The notes: generated by a model from the letters alone, not told the origin. Shown: positions 17,215 to 26,524, numbered from the stretch's first letter. The stretch is DNA of 47,331 nucleotides from Bacteroidales bacterium UBA5515 (GCA_002423895.1 DIOL01000004.1:1-47331); one strand, 5' to 3'. A program made the numbers and translations.

Positions 17215-18009
17215 ATGAAACAATATTTAGACTTATTAAGTCATGTTCTTGAGAATGGAAATTTAAAAGAAGACCGAACAGGTACTGGAACTAAAAGTGT
17301 TTTTGGGTATCAAATGAGGTTTAATCTTCAAGAAGGATTTCCATTGGTTACTACAAAGAAGCTACATCTTCGTTCTATTATACATGAATTACTATGGTTT
17401 TTGCAGGGAAATACGAATATAGATTACCTCCACCAAAACAAAGTTACAATTTGGGATGAATGGGCTGATGAAAAAGGGGACTTAGGTCCTGTTTATGGAA
17501 AACAATGGCGTGCGTGGGAAACTAAAGATGGAAAGGTTGTAGATCAGATAAGCGAATTAATAGAACAAATTAAAACAAATCCAAATTCTCGAAGACTTTT
17601 AGTAAGTGCCTGGAATGTTAGTGATGTAGATAAAATGGCTTTGCCTCCTTGTCATGTTTTGTTTCAATTTTATGTAGCTAACAACAAACTATCATGCCAA
17701 TTGTATCAAAGAAGTGCTGATATTTTCTTAGGAGTCCCTTTCAATATTGCTTCTTATGCAATTTTAACTCATATGATTGCTCAAGTTTGCAATCTTGAGG
17801 TTGGAGATTTTGTTCATACTTTTGGAGATGCTCATCTTTATACTAATCATTTTGAACAAGCTCGCTTACAACTTTCCCGCACTCCTTATCCCCTACCTGA
17901 GTTAAAACTGAATAAGGAGATAAAGAATATATTTGATTTCCGATTTGAAGATATTGAAATAGTAAACTATACTTCTCACCCTACAATTAAAGCGCCAATA
18001 GCAGTATAA
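17215..18009 (+). CDS. thyA: Thymidylate synthase
   Basis: The enzyme methylates dUMP to dTMP with methylene-tetrahydrofolate, producing dihydrofolate. The 264 residues equal the length of the Escherichia coli enzyme. The catalytic cysteine is Cys146 in LPPCHVLFQFYV. The folate and dUMP sites are seen in DRTGTGTKSVFG, QRSADIFLGVPFNIASYA and HTFGDAHLYTNH. It is followed 21 bases later by folA, which regenerates the tetrahydrofolate that it consumes. It ends in the classical C-terminal motif IKAPIAV. Confidence 0.97.
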   Translation: MKQYLDLLSHVLENGNLKEDRTGTGTKSVFGYQMRFNLQEGFPLVTTKKLHLRSIIHELLWFLQGNTNIDYLHQNKVTIWDEWADEKGDLGPVYGKQWRAWETKDGKVVDQISELIEQIKTNPNSRRLLVSAWNVSDVDKMALPPCHVLFQFYVANNKLSCQLYQRSADIFLGVPFNIASYAILTHMIAQVCNLEVGDFVHTFGDAHLYTNHFEQARLQLSRTPYPLPELKLNKEIKNIFDFRFEDIEIVNYTSHPTIKAPIAV

Positions 18010-18030
18010 TAAATTTATAAGAGAAAGAAT

Positions 18031-18516
18031 ATGTTAAATATAATAGTAGCTGTCGCTCAAAATGGAGCTATTGGTAAAGATAATAAATTGCTTTGGCATT
18101 TGAGTGAGGATTTAAAGTATTTCAAGAAAACTACACTTGGCTCTCCAATCATTATGGGAAGAAAAACTTGGGAAAGTCTTCCTTTCAAACCACTTCCTAA
18201 AAGAGAAAATATTGTTATTTCTCAAAACAAAGACTACAAACCTGAGGGTGCAACTCTTGTTCACTCCACTGAAGAAGCTGTAGAATATTGCAATAAACTC
18301 GAAAAATGTTTTATTATTGGTGGAGAAACAATTTATAAGGCATTAATGCCATTTTGCGATAAATTATATATAACTAAGGTTTATAAGGATTTTGATGCAG
18401 ATACTTTTTTCCCAGAAATTGAAGAAGATAAATGGATATTGGAATCTCAAAGCCCAATACACAAAGATGAAGAAAGTGGATTAGAATTTCAATTCTTAGT
18501 ATACCAAAAGAAATAA
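18031..18516 (+). CDS. folA: Dihydrofolate reductase
   Basis: This reduces dihydrofolate to tetrahydrofolate with NADPH, closing the cycle opened by ThyA just upstream. The 161 residues have a typical chromosomal DHFR length. Motifs are IIVAVAQNGAIGKDNKLLWH at the N-terminus, the NADPH-contacting IIMGRKTWESLP and the FIIGGETIYKALM strand near 95-108, with the usual acidic residue equivalent to Asp27 in HLSEDLKYF. Start and context indicate the native chromosomal enzyme rather than an acquired trimethoprim-resistance gene. Confidence 0.95.
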   Translation: MLNIIVAVAQNGAIGKDNKLLWHLSEDLKYFKKTTLGSPIIMGRKTWESLPFKPLPKRENIVISQNKDYKPEGATLVHSTEEAVEYCNKLEKCFIIGGETIYKALMPFCDKLYITKVYKDFDADTFFPEIEEDKWILESQSPIHKDEESGLEFQFLVYQKK

Positions 18517-18555
18517 ATAACCTTATTAGAAATAACAACTACAAAATCTACATCA

Positions 18556-19284
18556 ATGAATTTAAAAGCTATAATAAGAAACACTTTAATGTTTATGCGA
18601 ATTGATTTAAGTAAGAACCTTCAATATGACAGGCTTACTCACTTAATTCTAAAGAAAGTCATTCAAAAAGATTCAAATTGCATTGATGTTGGATGTCATA
18701 AGGGCGAAATTTTAAATGATTTTATTCACTTTGCTCCAAAAGGTAAACATTTTGCTTTTGAGCCTATTCCCTATATGTTTGAAAATTTAGAAAAGAAGTT
18801 TGAAGGCAAGGCTAAAATATTCCCTTTTGCTCTTTCAAATGAAAAAGGAGAAAGCACATTTCAAGTAGTTAAGAATGCTCCTGCTTATAGTGGATTGAGA
18901 AATAGAAGATATAGTGATATCAAAAATCCAGAAATTGAACAGATAAAAGTTGAGATAAACAAACTTGACGATATTATTTCAAAAGAAACAAGAATTGACC
19001 TTATAAAGATTGATGTTGAAGGAGGAGAATTTGATGTTATTAGAGGAGGAATTGAATTAATTAAAAGAGATAAGCCTGTTATTATCTTTGAATGTGGAGT
19101 TGGTTCAAGCGATTTTTATGGAGTTAGTGCAAAAGATTTTTATGAACTAATAACTAAGGAGATTGGATTAAAAATTTACACACTTAAAGCCTTTGCAAAT
19201 AATAAAAAGCCTTTAAACGATAAAGAGTTTGAGTATTTTTTCCAAACAAATAAAGAATACTATTTTGTTGCTTCAAGCAAATAG
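18556..19284 (+). CDS. FkbM family SAM-dependent methyltransferase
   Basis: This 242-residue protein has a Rossmann methyltransferase core. The SAM-binding motif I is CIDVGCHKGEI (about residues 47-57). The FkbM hallmark LIKIDVEGGEFDVIRGG follows near 153-169. FkbM enzymes O-methylate sugars or secondary metabolites, and with the flippase and glycosyltransferase genes that follow, a cell-surface glycan is a plausible target (inference). It lies 39 bases after folA. The stop codon is embedded in a perfect 20-base palindrome that is in phase with array A5. Confidence 0.85.
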   Translation: MNLKAIIRNTLMFMRIDLSKNLQYDRLTHLILKKVIQKDSNCIDVGCHKGEILNDFIHFAPKGKHFAFEPIPYMFENLEKKFEGKAKIFPFALSNEKGESTFQVVKNAPAYSGLRNRRYSDIKNPEIEQIKVEINKLDDIISKETRIDLIKIDVEGGEFDVIRGGIELIKRDKPVIIFECGVGSSDFYGVSAKDFYELITKEIGLKIYTLKAFANNKKPLNDKEFEYFFQTNKEYYFVASSK

Positions 19285-19458
19285 TACTATTTGCTGAATT
19301 TTCCTTATCTTTTTGCTCCAAAACCTTATCTTATTAAGCCTTAATAGTTATCTCAACTTCAAAAATAGCCTATTTCTTATCTAAAAATAGGCTATTTTTG
19401 GTCGAGAATAGGCTATTTTCAACTGGAAATAGGCTATTTTTGAGCTTCGGATAACTAT
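19276..19458 (+). repeat. 21-bp-period palindromic array A5 (AATAGSCTATT word), mirror-symmetric core
   Basis: The core units AATAG-C/G-CTATT are centred at 19369, 19391, 19412 and 19433. The inverted flanks ATAGTTATC (19344-19352) and GATAACTAT (19450-19458) lie exactly 21 bases outside, so the element mirrors around 19401. The phase continues left: CCTTATCTT at 19303 and 19324 (21 apart), and the palindrome AGCAAATAGTACTATTTGCT (19276-19295, centre 19285.5), which spans the upstream stop codon. The region between the convergent FkbM and flippase genes (19285-19624) holds no gene, and 19459-19624 shows nothing notable. Confidence 0.85.
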
Positions 19459-19624
19459 CTTGGAGTGGAATATTAATGTTATTCTGTAAAATAATAATGT
19501 ATTGGATGTAAGATTTCATTAATTCCGCCTTGAAGAATTTCTTTACTTCGCAAAGCGATAAATTCAATAAGTAATCCTACACTTATCCAATTATAATTAT
19601 TTACTAACTTGACAAATTTCAGTA

Positions 19625-21070
19625 CTATTCGTTTGAGGCTTTAAGTAATGAAATTATATCTTTTATTCTAAAGATTTTAAATACAAAGCTTAAAACAACC
19701 ATCACAATTGAAGTTATCAAAATATTGTAAATCCAAGATGATGTTATTTCTTTAAGTAAGTATGTTGAAAGGATTAGGGAAAGCACAAAGAGAATTATTC
19801 TTACTACATATATTGCATCAAATTTTATTTTAAAAATCTTTATTGCAATAATAACTTGAATTAGTGCTGTTACAGTTTGTGCAATTAAAGAAGAGTAAGC
19901 TGCTCCTATTGCCAAAAACTTGGGAATTAAAATTAAATTGATTCCTATATTCAAAACCATTCCTAAGGATGCAACAATATTTAAGTATTTCAATGAACCA
20001 TTGGAGGTTAGCAGTGTTCCAAAAATATAGGTCATTGCGATTGGAATAAAGCAAACACTTAGTATTCTATAAACTTGTGAACTTTCTTCAATATGTTTGT
20101 TATACATTAAATCCATCAGGTTATAACCATAAAATTGACTTAAGACAACAAAACATAATGTAAGCATAAGAAGAAGGTGGAATGAAATTTTCACTATTGG
20201 CTTAACATCTTGCTTTGCTTTAATAAGTTTGGAGAAAAGAGGAAGTAGAATTATGGAAAAAAGATAAGCAATCATATTTGCGGCATCAACCAAACGAAAT
20301 GCAGAGGCATAAATTCCAGCCTGGTCAGCTCCATCATCCAATATTCTTTCAATCATAACACTGTCAGCTCTATTGTAGAAAGCCATTAAAAGAACAAGGA
20401 TTGCATAAGGATATGAGTCCTTAATTATTTTCATAATAAAAGGACGATTCCATTGAAGATGAACAAATTTTGCTTTCCTTAAACAAATCACAAGAGCAAC
20501 TAAAACAGCAACAAGATAAGCAAAGAGTTGAATAAAAATAAAATACTCTATCTTAAAGTTTGATTTCAACACTCCTCCCCAAAGTAAAATGGAACAGAAG
20601 ACAATTACAATAAACTTATCTAAAACAGAAAGTATGCTATCAGTTTTAAAAAGTTGAAGCCCCGATATATTGGAGCGTAAATAAGTCAGCAAAGAAGCAA
20701 GAAATTGAGATACACAAAGTATTCCAAGCAGTTTTAAAGCATAAGCATCATATCCCAAAAGAATTGCAACTAAAAAAACAACAATTGTAAAAACAACTGC
20801 CATTGCAAACTTAATTGGTACAAGTTGTGAAATATATTTTGAAAGAAGTTGAGGATGTTGAGCAATAAGTCTGTTGTTGTAGTTGGTTAAACCAAAGTCT
20901 AAAATAATATTGAATATAAAAGTGAAGTTTAAAAGTGCAAAATATAGACCGTAGTCTTGAGCAGACACAGCATTTTGAACACCTCTATCAACTCCAAGTA
21001 TCCAAAAGGATTTTATAAGGATATTTAAGGTTAGAAGAAAAAATAAATTAGTAACAAATCTTTTTCTCAC
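19625..21070 (-). CDS. Polysaccharide flippase (Wzx/oligosaccharide flippase, MATE-like fold)
   Basis: This is an integral inner-membrane protein of 481 residues with roughly 12-14 hydrophobic segments spread over its whole length, the pattern of lipid-linked oligosaccharide flippases in the MOP superfamily. The N-terminal LLTLNILIKSFWILG and the mid-protein YNRADSVMIERIL segment are typical. It would move lipid-linked glycan repeat units across the inner membrane. The gene is divergent from the glycosyltransferase at 21127, with only 56 bases between starts, so both promoters overlap. The substrate cannot be told from sequence. Confidence 0.88.
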   Translation of the reverse strand: MRKRFVTNLFFLLTLNILIKSFWILGVDRGVQNAVSAQDYGLYFALLNFTFIFNIILDFGLTNYNNRLIAQHPQLLSKYISQLVPIKFAMAVVFTIVVFLVAILLGYDAYALKLLGILCVSQFLASLLTYLRSNISGLQLFKTDSILSVLDKFIVIVFCSILLWGGVLKSNFKIEYFIFIQLFAYLVAVLVALVICLRKAKFVHLQWNRPFIMKIIKDSYPYAILVLLMAFYNRADSVMIERILDDGADQAGIYASAFRLVDAANMIAYLFSIILLPLFSKLIKAKQDVKPIVKISFHLLLMLTLCFVVLSQFYGYNLMDLMYNKHIEESSQVYRILSVCFIPIAMTYIFGTLLTSNGSLKYLNIVASLGMVLNIGINLILIPKFLAIGAAYSSLIAQTVTALIQVIIAIKIFKIKFDAIYVVRIILFVLSLILSTYLLKEITSSWIYNILITSIVMVVLSFVFKIFRIKDIISLLKASNE

Positions 21071-21080
21071 TTTTTATTTG

Positions 21081-21088
21081 TACTTTTG
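21081..21088 (+). promoter_or_regulatory. -7 element for the glycosyltransferase-murF-anmK unit
   Basis: TACTTTTG matches TAnnTTTG, 39 bases before the TTG start at 21127, inside the narrow divergent region. Confidence 0.5.
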
Positions 21089-21126
21089 CTTTAATATTTA
21101 ATAACTCACAAAAAAGTTTTTTAGTA

Positions 21127-22260
21127 TTGAAAATAGCAGTTAATACAAGATTATTATTGCATAATAAGCTTGAAGGTATTGGTTACTTTACACTTAAAAT
21201 ATTGGAGAAGGTTGTAAAGAACCATCCTGAGGTTGAATTTGTTTTCTATTTTGATAGAAAATATGACAAGAGTTTTGTTTTTGCAGAAAATGTTACTCCT
21301 GTAGTTATTCCATGTCCAACACGCCATCCAATTCTTTGGTATATATACTTTGAATGGCTTTTGCCTTATTATATGAAAAGGGATAAAGTGGATATGTTTT
21401 TCTCTCCAGATGGATATATGCCAAGAAAACCAAAAGTGCCAACTTTGAACACTTTCCATGATATAAATTACGAATATAACCCTAAGTATATTAGCAATTT
21501 ATTCCATAGACATTATTACCTGAATTTCTTTCCTAAGTTTGCAAAAAACTCAACACACTTAATCACTGTCTCCAACTACTCCAAAAGAGACCTTATGGAG
21601 TTTTATGATGTGACAGAAAATAAGATTGATGTGGTTTATAATGCTGCAAATGAATTATACTATGTTGTTTCAGAGAAAGAAAGAGAGATAACCAAACAAA
21701 GACTGACTAATGGTAAAGACTTCTTCTATTTTGTTGGAGCAATACACAAAAGAAAGAACTTAATTAATCTGTTTAAGGCTTTTGATTTGTTTAAGCTTAA
21801 AACTGGAAGTGAAACAAAATTAGTTATTATTGGTTCAAAAAGAAGTTGGAAAGGAGAAATTGAAGATGCTTTCAACCAAATGATATTCAGAAAATATGTA
21901 ATCTTTACTGGTCGTTTGGAAGCTTCAGAAATTAATCTTATTGCCAACAGTGCTCTTGCCTTAACCTTTGTTTCACAATTTGAAGGTTTCGGAATACCTA
22001 TTGTTGAAGCTTTTGCTGCTGGTTGTCCTGTAATAACATCCAACACAACTTCCATGCCTGAGGTTGGTGGAGATGCTGCTTTGTATTGTGATCCTTATCT
22101 TCCTCAAAGCATTGCCGATGCAATGGAAAAGATTTGGCTTTCTCCTCATTTAAGAGAAGAATTGATTGAAAAAGGATTTGAACAAAACAAAAAATTTAGC
22201 TGGGAAAAATCAGCAGAAAAACTATGGAATTCAATAGAGAAGACTTTAAGCAGAGGATAG
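21127..22260 (+). CDS. Glycosyltransferase family 4 (GT-B)
   Basis: This 377-residue GT-B glycosyltransferase has an N-terminal sugar-acceptor domain beginning KIAVNTRLLL and the retaining-enzyme E-x7-E motif at Glu286-Glu294 (EGFGIPIVE), followed by AAGCPVITSN. It transfers an activated sugar to a glycan or lipid; the specificity is not visible. The start is a TTG at 21127. The family normally begins MKIAVN and no ATG fits, so a non-ATG start is the best reading. It overlaps murF by 37 bases, which ties surface-glycan synthesis to peptidoglycan genes. The divergent flippase suggests a joint glycan pathway. Confidence 0.88.
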   Translation: MKIAVNTRLLLHNKLEGIGYFTLKILEKVVKNHPEVEFVFYFDRKYDKSFVFAENVTPVVIPCPTRHPILWYIYFEWLLPYYMKRDKVDMFFSPDGYMPRKPKVPTLNTFHDINYEYNPKYISNLFHRHYYLNFFPKFAKNSTHLITVSNYSKRDLMEFYDVTENKIDVVYNAANELYYVVSEKEREITKQRLTNGKDFFYFVGAIHKRKNLINLFKAFDLFKLKTGSETKLVIIGSKRSWKGEIEDAFNQMIFRKYVIFTGRLEASEINLIANSALALTFVSQFEGFGIPIVEAFAAGCPVITSNTTSMPEVGGDAALYCDPYLPQSIADAMEKIWLSPHLREELIEKGFEQNKKFSWEKSAEKLWNSIEKTLSRG

Positions 22261-23519
22261 AAGAACTGTACGAACATTTTCTTCTTAACCCAAGCATTAC
22301 AACAGACTCAAGAAACATTCAAAAAGGCGAAATATTCTTTGCTCTCAAGGGAGAAAGCTTTAATGGGAACAAATTTGCACAAAAAGCTATTGAAATGGGA
22401 GCTTCACTGGCAGTTGTTGATGAAAAAGAATATGCCATTAACGATAAATATTTCTTAGTTGAGGATGTTCTTTACACTCTTCAACTTCTTTCAAATCATC
22501 ACAGAAGACAGTTTCCTTACTTAAAACTTCTTGCAATAACTGGAACAAATGGCAAAACCACAACAAAGGAACTTACCTACGCAGTTATTTCTCAAAAATA
22601 TAATACAATTGCAACTCAAGGCAATTTTAATAATCATATTGGAGTCCCACTTACTCTTTTAAGAATAACACCTCAAACAGAATTTGCAATAATCGAAATG
22701 GGAGCTAATCATCCTGGAGAAATTGATTTTCTTTGCAGGATTGCAGAACCTGAATATGGTTTAATAACCAATATTGGCAGAGCTCACCTTGAAGGTTTTG
22801 GAGGTTTCGAAGGAGTTATAAAAACTAAAACTGAACTGTTTCGCTATCTTGACAGGGAAAACCATTTTGCTATTATCAATATGGATGACGCTTCTCTTTC
22901 AAACTATTCAAAAGGGCACAATCACAAAACTTATAAATATTCAATATCAAATAAAATCATCTCCGAGAATGCAAAACTGGATTTTGAAGGACATATAATC
23001 AATTCAAAACTTATTGGCTCTTATAATTCTCAAAACATTTTGGCTGCAATGACTGTTGGAAAGATATTTGAAGTTGATTTAAACCTTTCCATAAAAGCTA
23101 TTGAGGATTACACTCCTACCAATCATCGTTCTCAAATTCAAAAAACCGAAGACAATACTCTAATACTGGATTGTTATAATGCCAATCCTTCAAGCCTTAC
23201 GGTTGCTTTGCAGGATTTTCAAGCTCTAAAAGCTGACAATAAATATGCTTTTATTGGAGCAATGAAAGAACTTGGAGAAGAATCAACAAAAGAACATAAA
23301 AACATTGTTGATATTCTAAGAAGCATGAATCTTAAAGGTGTAATTTTAATTGGAGAAGAGTTTGAAGAGTTTGAAAAGGACAAGAAAGATAATGAAATCT
23401 ATTTCAAAACCTCATCTCTGGCAAAAGACTACCTTTTAGGAAACAAAATTAAAGAAGGAACAATTCTGATTAAAGGTTCACATTCTACCAAAATGGATGT
23501 ACTTTCTGATGCTTTATAG
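22224..23519 (+). CDS. murF: UDP-N-acetylmuramoyl-tripeptide-D-alanyl-D-alanine ligase (MurF)
   Basis: MurF adds D-Ala-D-Ala to UDP-MurNAc-tripeptide, the last cytoplasmic step of murein precursor synthesis. The 431 residues show the Mur ligase order: substrate domain with TTDSRNIQKGEIFFALKG, ATP loop GTNGKTTT at 107-114, EMGANHPGEI and NIGRAHLEGFG in the central domain, and the C-terminal domain with LDCYNANPSS. MurE is excluded by the EMGANHPGEI pattern. The start at ATG 22224 lies 37 bases inside the glycosyltransferase gene, in another frame. Its end overlaps anmK, so the three genes form one coupled operon. Confidence 0.93.
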   Translation: MEFNREDFKQRIEELYEHFLLNPSITTDSRNIQKGEIFFALKGESFNGNKFAQKAIEMGASLAVVDEKEYAINDKYFLVEDVLYTLQLLSNHHRRQFPYLKLLAITGTNGKTTTKELTYAVISQKYNTIATQGNFNNHIGVPLTLLRITPQTEFAIIEMGANHPGEIDFLCRIAEPEYGLITNIGRAHLEGFGGFEGVIKTKTELFRYLDRENHFAIINMDDASLSNYSKGHNHKTYKYSISNKIISENAKLDFEGHIINSKLIGSYNSQNILAAMTVGKIFEVDLNLSIKAIEDYTPTNHRSQIQKTEDNTLILDCYNANPSSLTVALQDFQALKADNKYAFIGAMKELGEESTKEHKNIVDILRSMNLKGVILIGEEFEEFEKDKKDNEIYFKTSSLAKDYLLGNKIKEGTILIKGSHSTKMDVLSDAL

Positions 23520-24558
23520 GGTTATTGGGTTAATGTCAGGAACTTCTTTGGATGGGCTTGATATTGCTTATTGTCTTTTCTCCTTTGAAAACAATAAATG
23601 GGAATATTCAATTGAGAAAGCGACAACTGTTGAATACTCTTCTCAAATAAAGGATATGCTTTTAAAGGCTGAAAACACCTCATCTGAAGAATTTGCAAAG
23701 ATTGATAAGGAATTTGGACATTTTTTAGGAAAGGAAACAAAGAAATTTATTGATAACAACAAATTAGAAGTTGATTTTATTTCCTCTCATGGTCAAACAA
23801 TATTCCACCAGCCTCAAATAAATCTTACAACTCAAATTGGAGATATTAACGCCATTTATTCTCACACCAATATAAAAACCATTGGTGATTTTAGACGTTT
23901 GGACCTGGCTCTTGGAGGTCAGGGAGCGCCACTTGTCCCTATTGGAGACAGGCATTTGTTCAGCGAATATTCTTTTTGCTTAAATCTTGGTGGCTTTTCC
24001 AATATCTCTTTTGAAGAAAATGGAAGCAGAATTGCTTATGACATTTGTCCAGTAAACATTGTTCTTAATCATTTAGCTCAAAAAGAAGGTTTATCTTATG
24101 ATAAGGATGGAGAAATTGCACAAAGTGGAAAGTTTGATAATTCTCTTCTTAATGAATTGAACAATTTGGAGTTCTATAAAACTAAAAAACAAAAATCCTT
24201 AGGCAAGGAATGGGTTGTAGAAAAGATTTTTCCTTTGCTGAACAATTCTAATCTTTCAAACTCTGACCAAATGGCTACTTTTGTTGAACATACAGCAGAG
24301 CAATTGGCATTAAATATTAATGGAGATGTTTTAATTACTGGAGGAGGTGCTTTTAACAAGTATTTAATTGAGCGATTGAGAACAAAACTCAACAAAAATT
24401 ACAAAATACATATTCCAGAGCCAATTATAATCAATTATAAAGAAGCCTTGATTTTTGCATTCCTGGGAGTATTGAGAGTAAGAGAGGAAATAAACACTCT
24501 TTCTTCAGTAACTGGAGCAAAAAAAGACTCTTGTGGAGGACTAATAGCTGGTTTTTAA
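23509..24558 (+). CDS. anmK: Anhydro-N-acetylmuramic acid kinase (AnmK)
   Basis: AnmK cleaves and phosphorylates 1,6-anhydro-MurNAc released by wall turnover, giving MurNAc-6-phosphate for recycling. The ASKHA-type kinase motif GLMSGTSLDGLD is near the N-terminus, and GGQGAPLVPIGD and LNLGGFSNIS are diagnostic. Two starts are possible: ATG 23497 and ATG 23509. The later one gives MLYRVIGLMSGTS, closer to other family members, and an 11-base overlap with murF, so I prefer it (349 residues). Coupling a recycling kinase to murF is sensible, because both supply the same muropeptide pool. Confidence 0.93.
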   Translation: MLYRVIGLMSGTSLDGLDIAYCLFSFENNKWEYSIEKATTVEYSSQIKDMLLKAENTSSEEFAKIDKEFGHFLGKETKKFIDNNKLEVDFISSHGQTIFHQPQINLTTQIGDINAIYSHTNIKTIGDFRRLDLALGGQGAPLVPIGDRHLFSEYSFCLNLGGFSNISFEENGSRIAYDICPVNIVLNHLAQKEGLSYDKDGEIAQSGKFDNSLLNELNNLEFYKTKKQKSLGKEWVVEKIFPLLNNSNLSNSDQMATFVEHTAEQLALNINGDVLITGGGAFNKYLIERLRTKLNKNYKIHIPEPIIINYKEALIFAFLGVLRVREEINTLSSVTGAKKDSCGGLIAGF

Positions 24559-24692
24559 TTCTTTTTAATCATATTTTTCTGTAAAATTTCTTTTAAATAA
24601 GGGATTATTCTCTTTACTTTTCAAAGTAAATTCAAATCTAAATTTATTTTTATTTGATATAAATGTATCAAACCCTTATGATAGTTTTGCAT

Positions 24693-24834
24693 CCTGCCAC
24701 CTTACACTATGTAACCTGCCACCTTACATAGTGTATCCTGCCACCTTGCACTATGTAACCTGCCACCTTGCAAAATTTTTACTTGATTTAAATAAGTTTT
24801 TTCTTGATTTAAGAATTTTCTTTCCTTGTTTAGT
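24693..24834 (+). repeat. 22-bp-period array A6 (CCTGCCACCTT word)
   Basis: CCTGCCACCTT occurs at 24693, 24715, 24737 and 24759, exactly 22 apart. The 11-base spacers ACACTATGTAA, ACATAGTGTAT and GCACTATGTAA alternate orientation of the word CACTATGT. The step continues with diverged units ACTTGATTTAA (24781), TCTTGATTTAA (24802) and CCTTGTTTAGT (24824). The CCTGCCACC units stand out as GC-rich in AT-rich flanks. The 24559-25083 gap holds no gene apart from this array and the promoter at 25007. Confidence 0.85.
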
Positions 24835-25006
24835 GAAAAATAAATCAGATTAAAATTCTTTTTAAATGTGTTTTAAAAAAATATGCACCTTGTTTTTCTG
24901 TAGATTATTACTTAATTCTTTACTTATATTCACTCATTAAACAATTAATTCAAGAAACAATTAAAAATTATTTTCCAAAAAAGATAAGAAATTAATAAAT
25001 TATATT

Positions 25007-25014
25007 TACCTTTG
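25007..25014 (+). promoter_or_regulatory. -7 element for the 25084-27913 paralogue pair
   Basis: TACCTTTG matches TAnnTTTG, 70 bases before the ATG, leaving a 5' leader of about 60 bases. Confidence 0.55.
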
Positions 25015-25083
25015 CTGACACCATTCAAAGAGTCTTATAAGTTCTTTAAAAAGAGTAGATAGGTATAATTTTAAAACTTAATT

Positions 25084-26520
25084 ATGAAAAAGGTTATTAC
25101 TCTTTTTGTCTTTTTATTCTATTATTGTCTTATTGCTTTATCGCAAAATGTAACAATAAAAGGGAATATTATTGCTTCTTCCGATGGCTTGCCTGTTAAG
25201 GATGTTAATATTTCTGTTAAGGGGAAGACTATTGGAACTTCTTCCAATGAGAAAGGTAATTTTATTCTTAAGAATGTGTCTTTGCCTTGTGTCTTGAGTG
25301 TTTCTCATCTGGCTTTCTTTTCCCAAGATATTTCATTGACAACAAATGATGTTAATAATAAGAATTTGGTTGAACTGAATATTCAACTAAATGATAAAGT
25401 TACGACTCTTACTGAAGTTGAGATAAAGGATACTCCACCTGTTTATCAGTTGGAAAGGCTGGTTTATGACTTTGAGATAGACAGCTCTAATCTTTATGTT
25501 ATTCGCAACAGCAAGGATAAAAAACTATTGCAAGTTTATTCTTTTGAAGATTATCCAAGAGAAAAAATATTTATCCCCAAACACTGTAATGTTATTGAAT
25601 ATGATTATTCAAATAATCTTATTATAAGAAAGGTTAATGCAAAGGACTATTTTATTGTTTCAAATATAGAGAACAAGGAATTGAGTCTTGAAAAGAAAGA
25701 GTTTGATATTGTTGAAAGAGGGATTGGTAAAATTGTTAGTAATAGGGATTATTATTATGGTGTATTGCCTAATATTCTTGATACAGACATTAGACATTTT
25801 AATGAATTCAGAATTTTGGAAAGCACATTTTCAAATCGTTTTTTTACTCTTTTGCTCAATAATAAGAAAACCTTAGTTTTGTTTATGATACATCCTAAAA
25901 AAGACCAAATCAAATACACAAGCATATACTATACAACTTATTATTGTGGCGATTGGTTGTTAAACAAAGAACAATTTTTTCTTAAAGATTATAAAACAAC
26001 CCGATACTCTAAAAATATAAGTATTCCGATTCATTTACAGTATAATATAAGCACATTAAATCAGATTAAGAAGAATTTTAAAGAACAACTTAGCTTTGGG
26101 TTGTTTATGAGCAGGCAAAGAATACCTGTTTATATTGAAATTGTTGAGGATAAAGTCTTAATTATTAATCTTGAAAAACAAATTATTTATACCCTTGACT
26201 CCAAAGGAAAGCTATTGGAAGAAGAAATCATTAACTATAAATTTCAAGGCAATGAACTGGAAAGCATTAATGATGTTATTTTAAATAAAGAGAAAACAAA
26301 ATTTTATGTAGTCTTCAAGAACCCATATACAACAAAGCTAAAAGAGATTGATTTATTGACAGGAGAAAATACTCGTACTATTATTTTGCGAAGTCACTTT
26401 GTGGACAAGATTAGAATTATTGGAAAGAATATTTATTATACAGCAAGAACTGAAGGTATTAATGGATTAGAAAGATGGTTGTTTAAGGAAAAGATTGATG
26501 ATGAGTTAACTCAAAACTAA
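25084..26520 (+). CDS. Secreted protein: CarboxypepD_reg-like domain plus propeller-like C-terminus, copy 1
   Basis: This 478-residue exported protein has a signal peptide ending near ALSQ. Residues about 20-105 form a carboxypeptidase-regulatory-like beta-sandwich (VTIKGNIIASSDGLPVKDV, then KGNFILKNV). The rest, from about 115, has repeated strands with YDFEIDSSNLYVI, YTLDSKGKLLEE and LKEIDLLTGENTRTI, suggesting a six-bladed propeller. The beta-sandwich is the module found at the N-termini of SusC-type receptors, but there is no barrel here. The function is unknown; surface or periplasmic location is likely. It is in tandem with a paralogue 4 bases downstream whose N-terminal DNA is nearly the same. 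Confidence 0.72.
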   Translation: MKKVITLFVFLFYYCLIALSQNVTIKGNIIASSDGLPVKDVNISVKGKTIGTSSNEKGNFILKNVSLPCVLSVSHLAFFSQDISLTTNDVNNKNLVELNIQLNDKVTTLTEVEIKDTPPVYQLERLVYDFEIDSSNLYVIRNSKDKKLLQVYSFEDYPREKIFIPKHCNVIEYDYSNNLIIRKVNAKDYFIVSNIENKELSLEKKEFDIVERGIGKIVSNRDYYYGVLPNILDTDIRHFNEFRILESTFSNRFFTLLLNNKKTLVLFMIHPKKDQIKYTSIYYTTYYCGDWLLNKEQFFLKDYKTTRYSKNISIPIHLQYNISTLNQIKKNFKEQLSFGLFMSRQRIPVYIEIVEDKVLIINLEKQIIYTLDSKGKLLEEEIINYKFQGNELESINDVILNKEKTKFYVVFKNPYTTKLKEIDLLTGENTRTIILRSHFVDKIRIIGKNIYYTARTEGINGLERWLFKEKIDDELTQN

Positions 26521-26524
26521 TATA

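Noticed and set aside
18031..18516. Acquired trimethoprim-resistance dfr gene
   Set aside because: It sits in a native thyA-folA pair with the same base composition and no mobile element.
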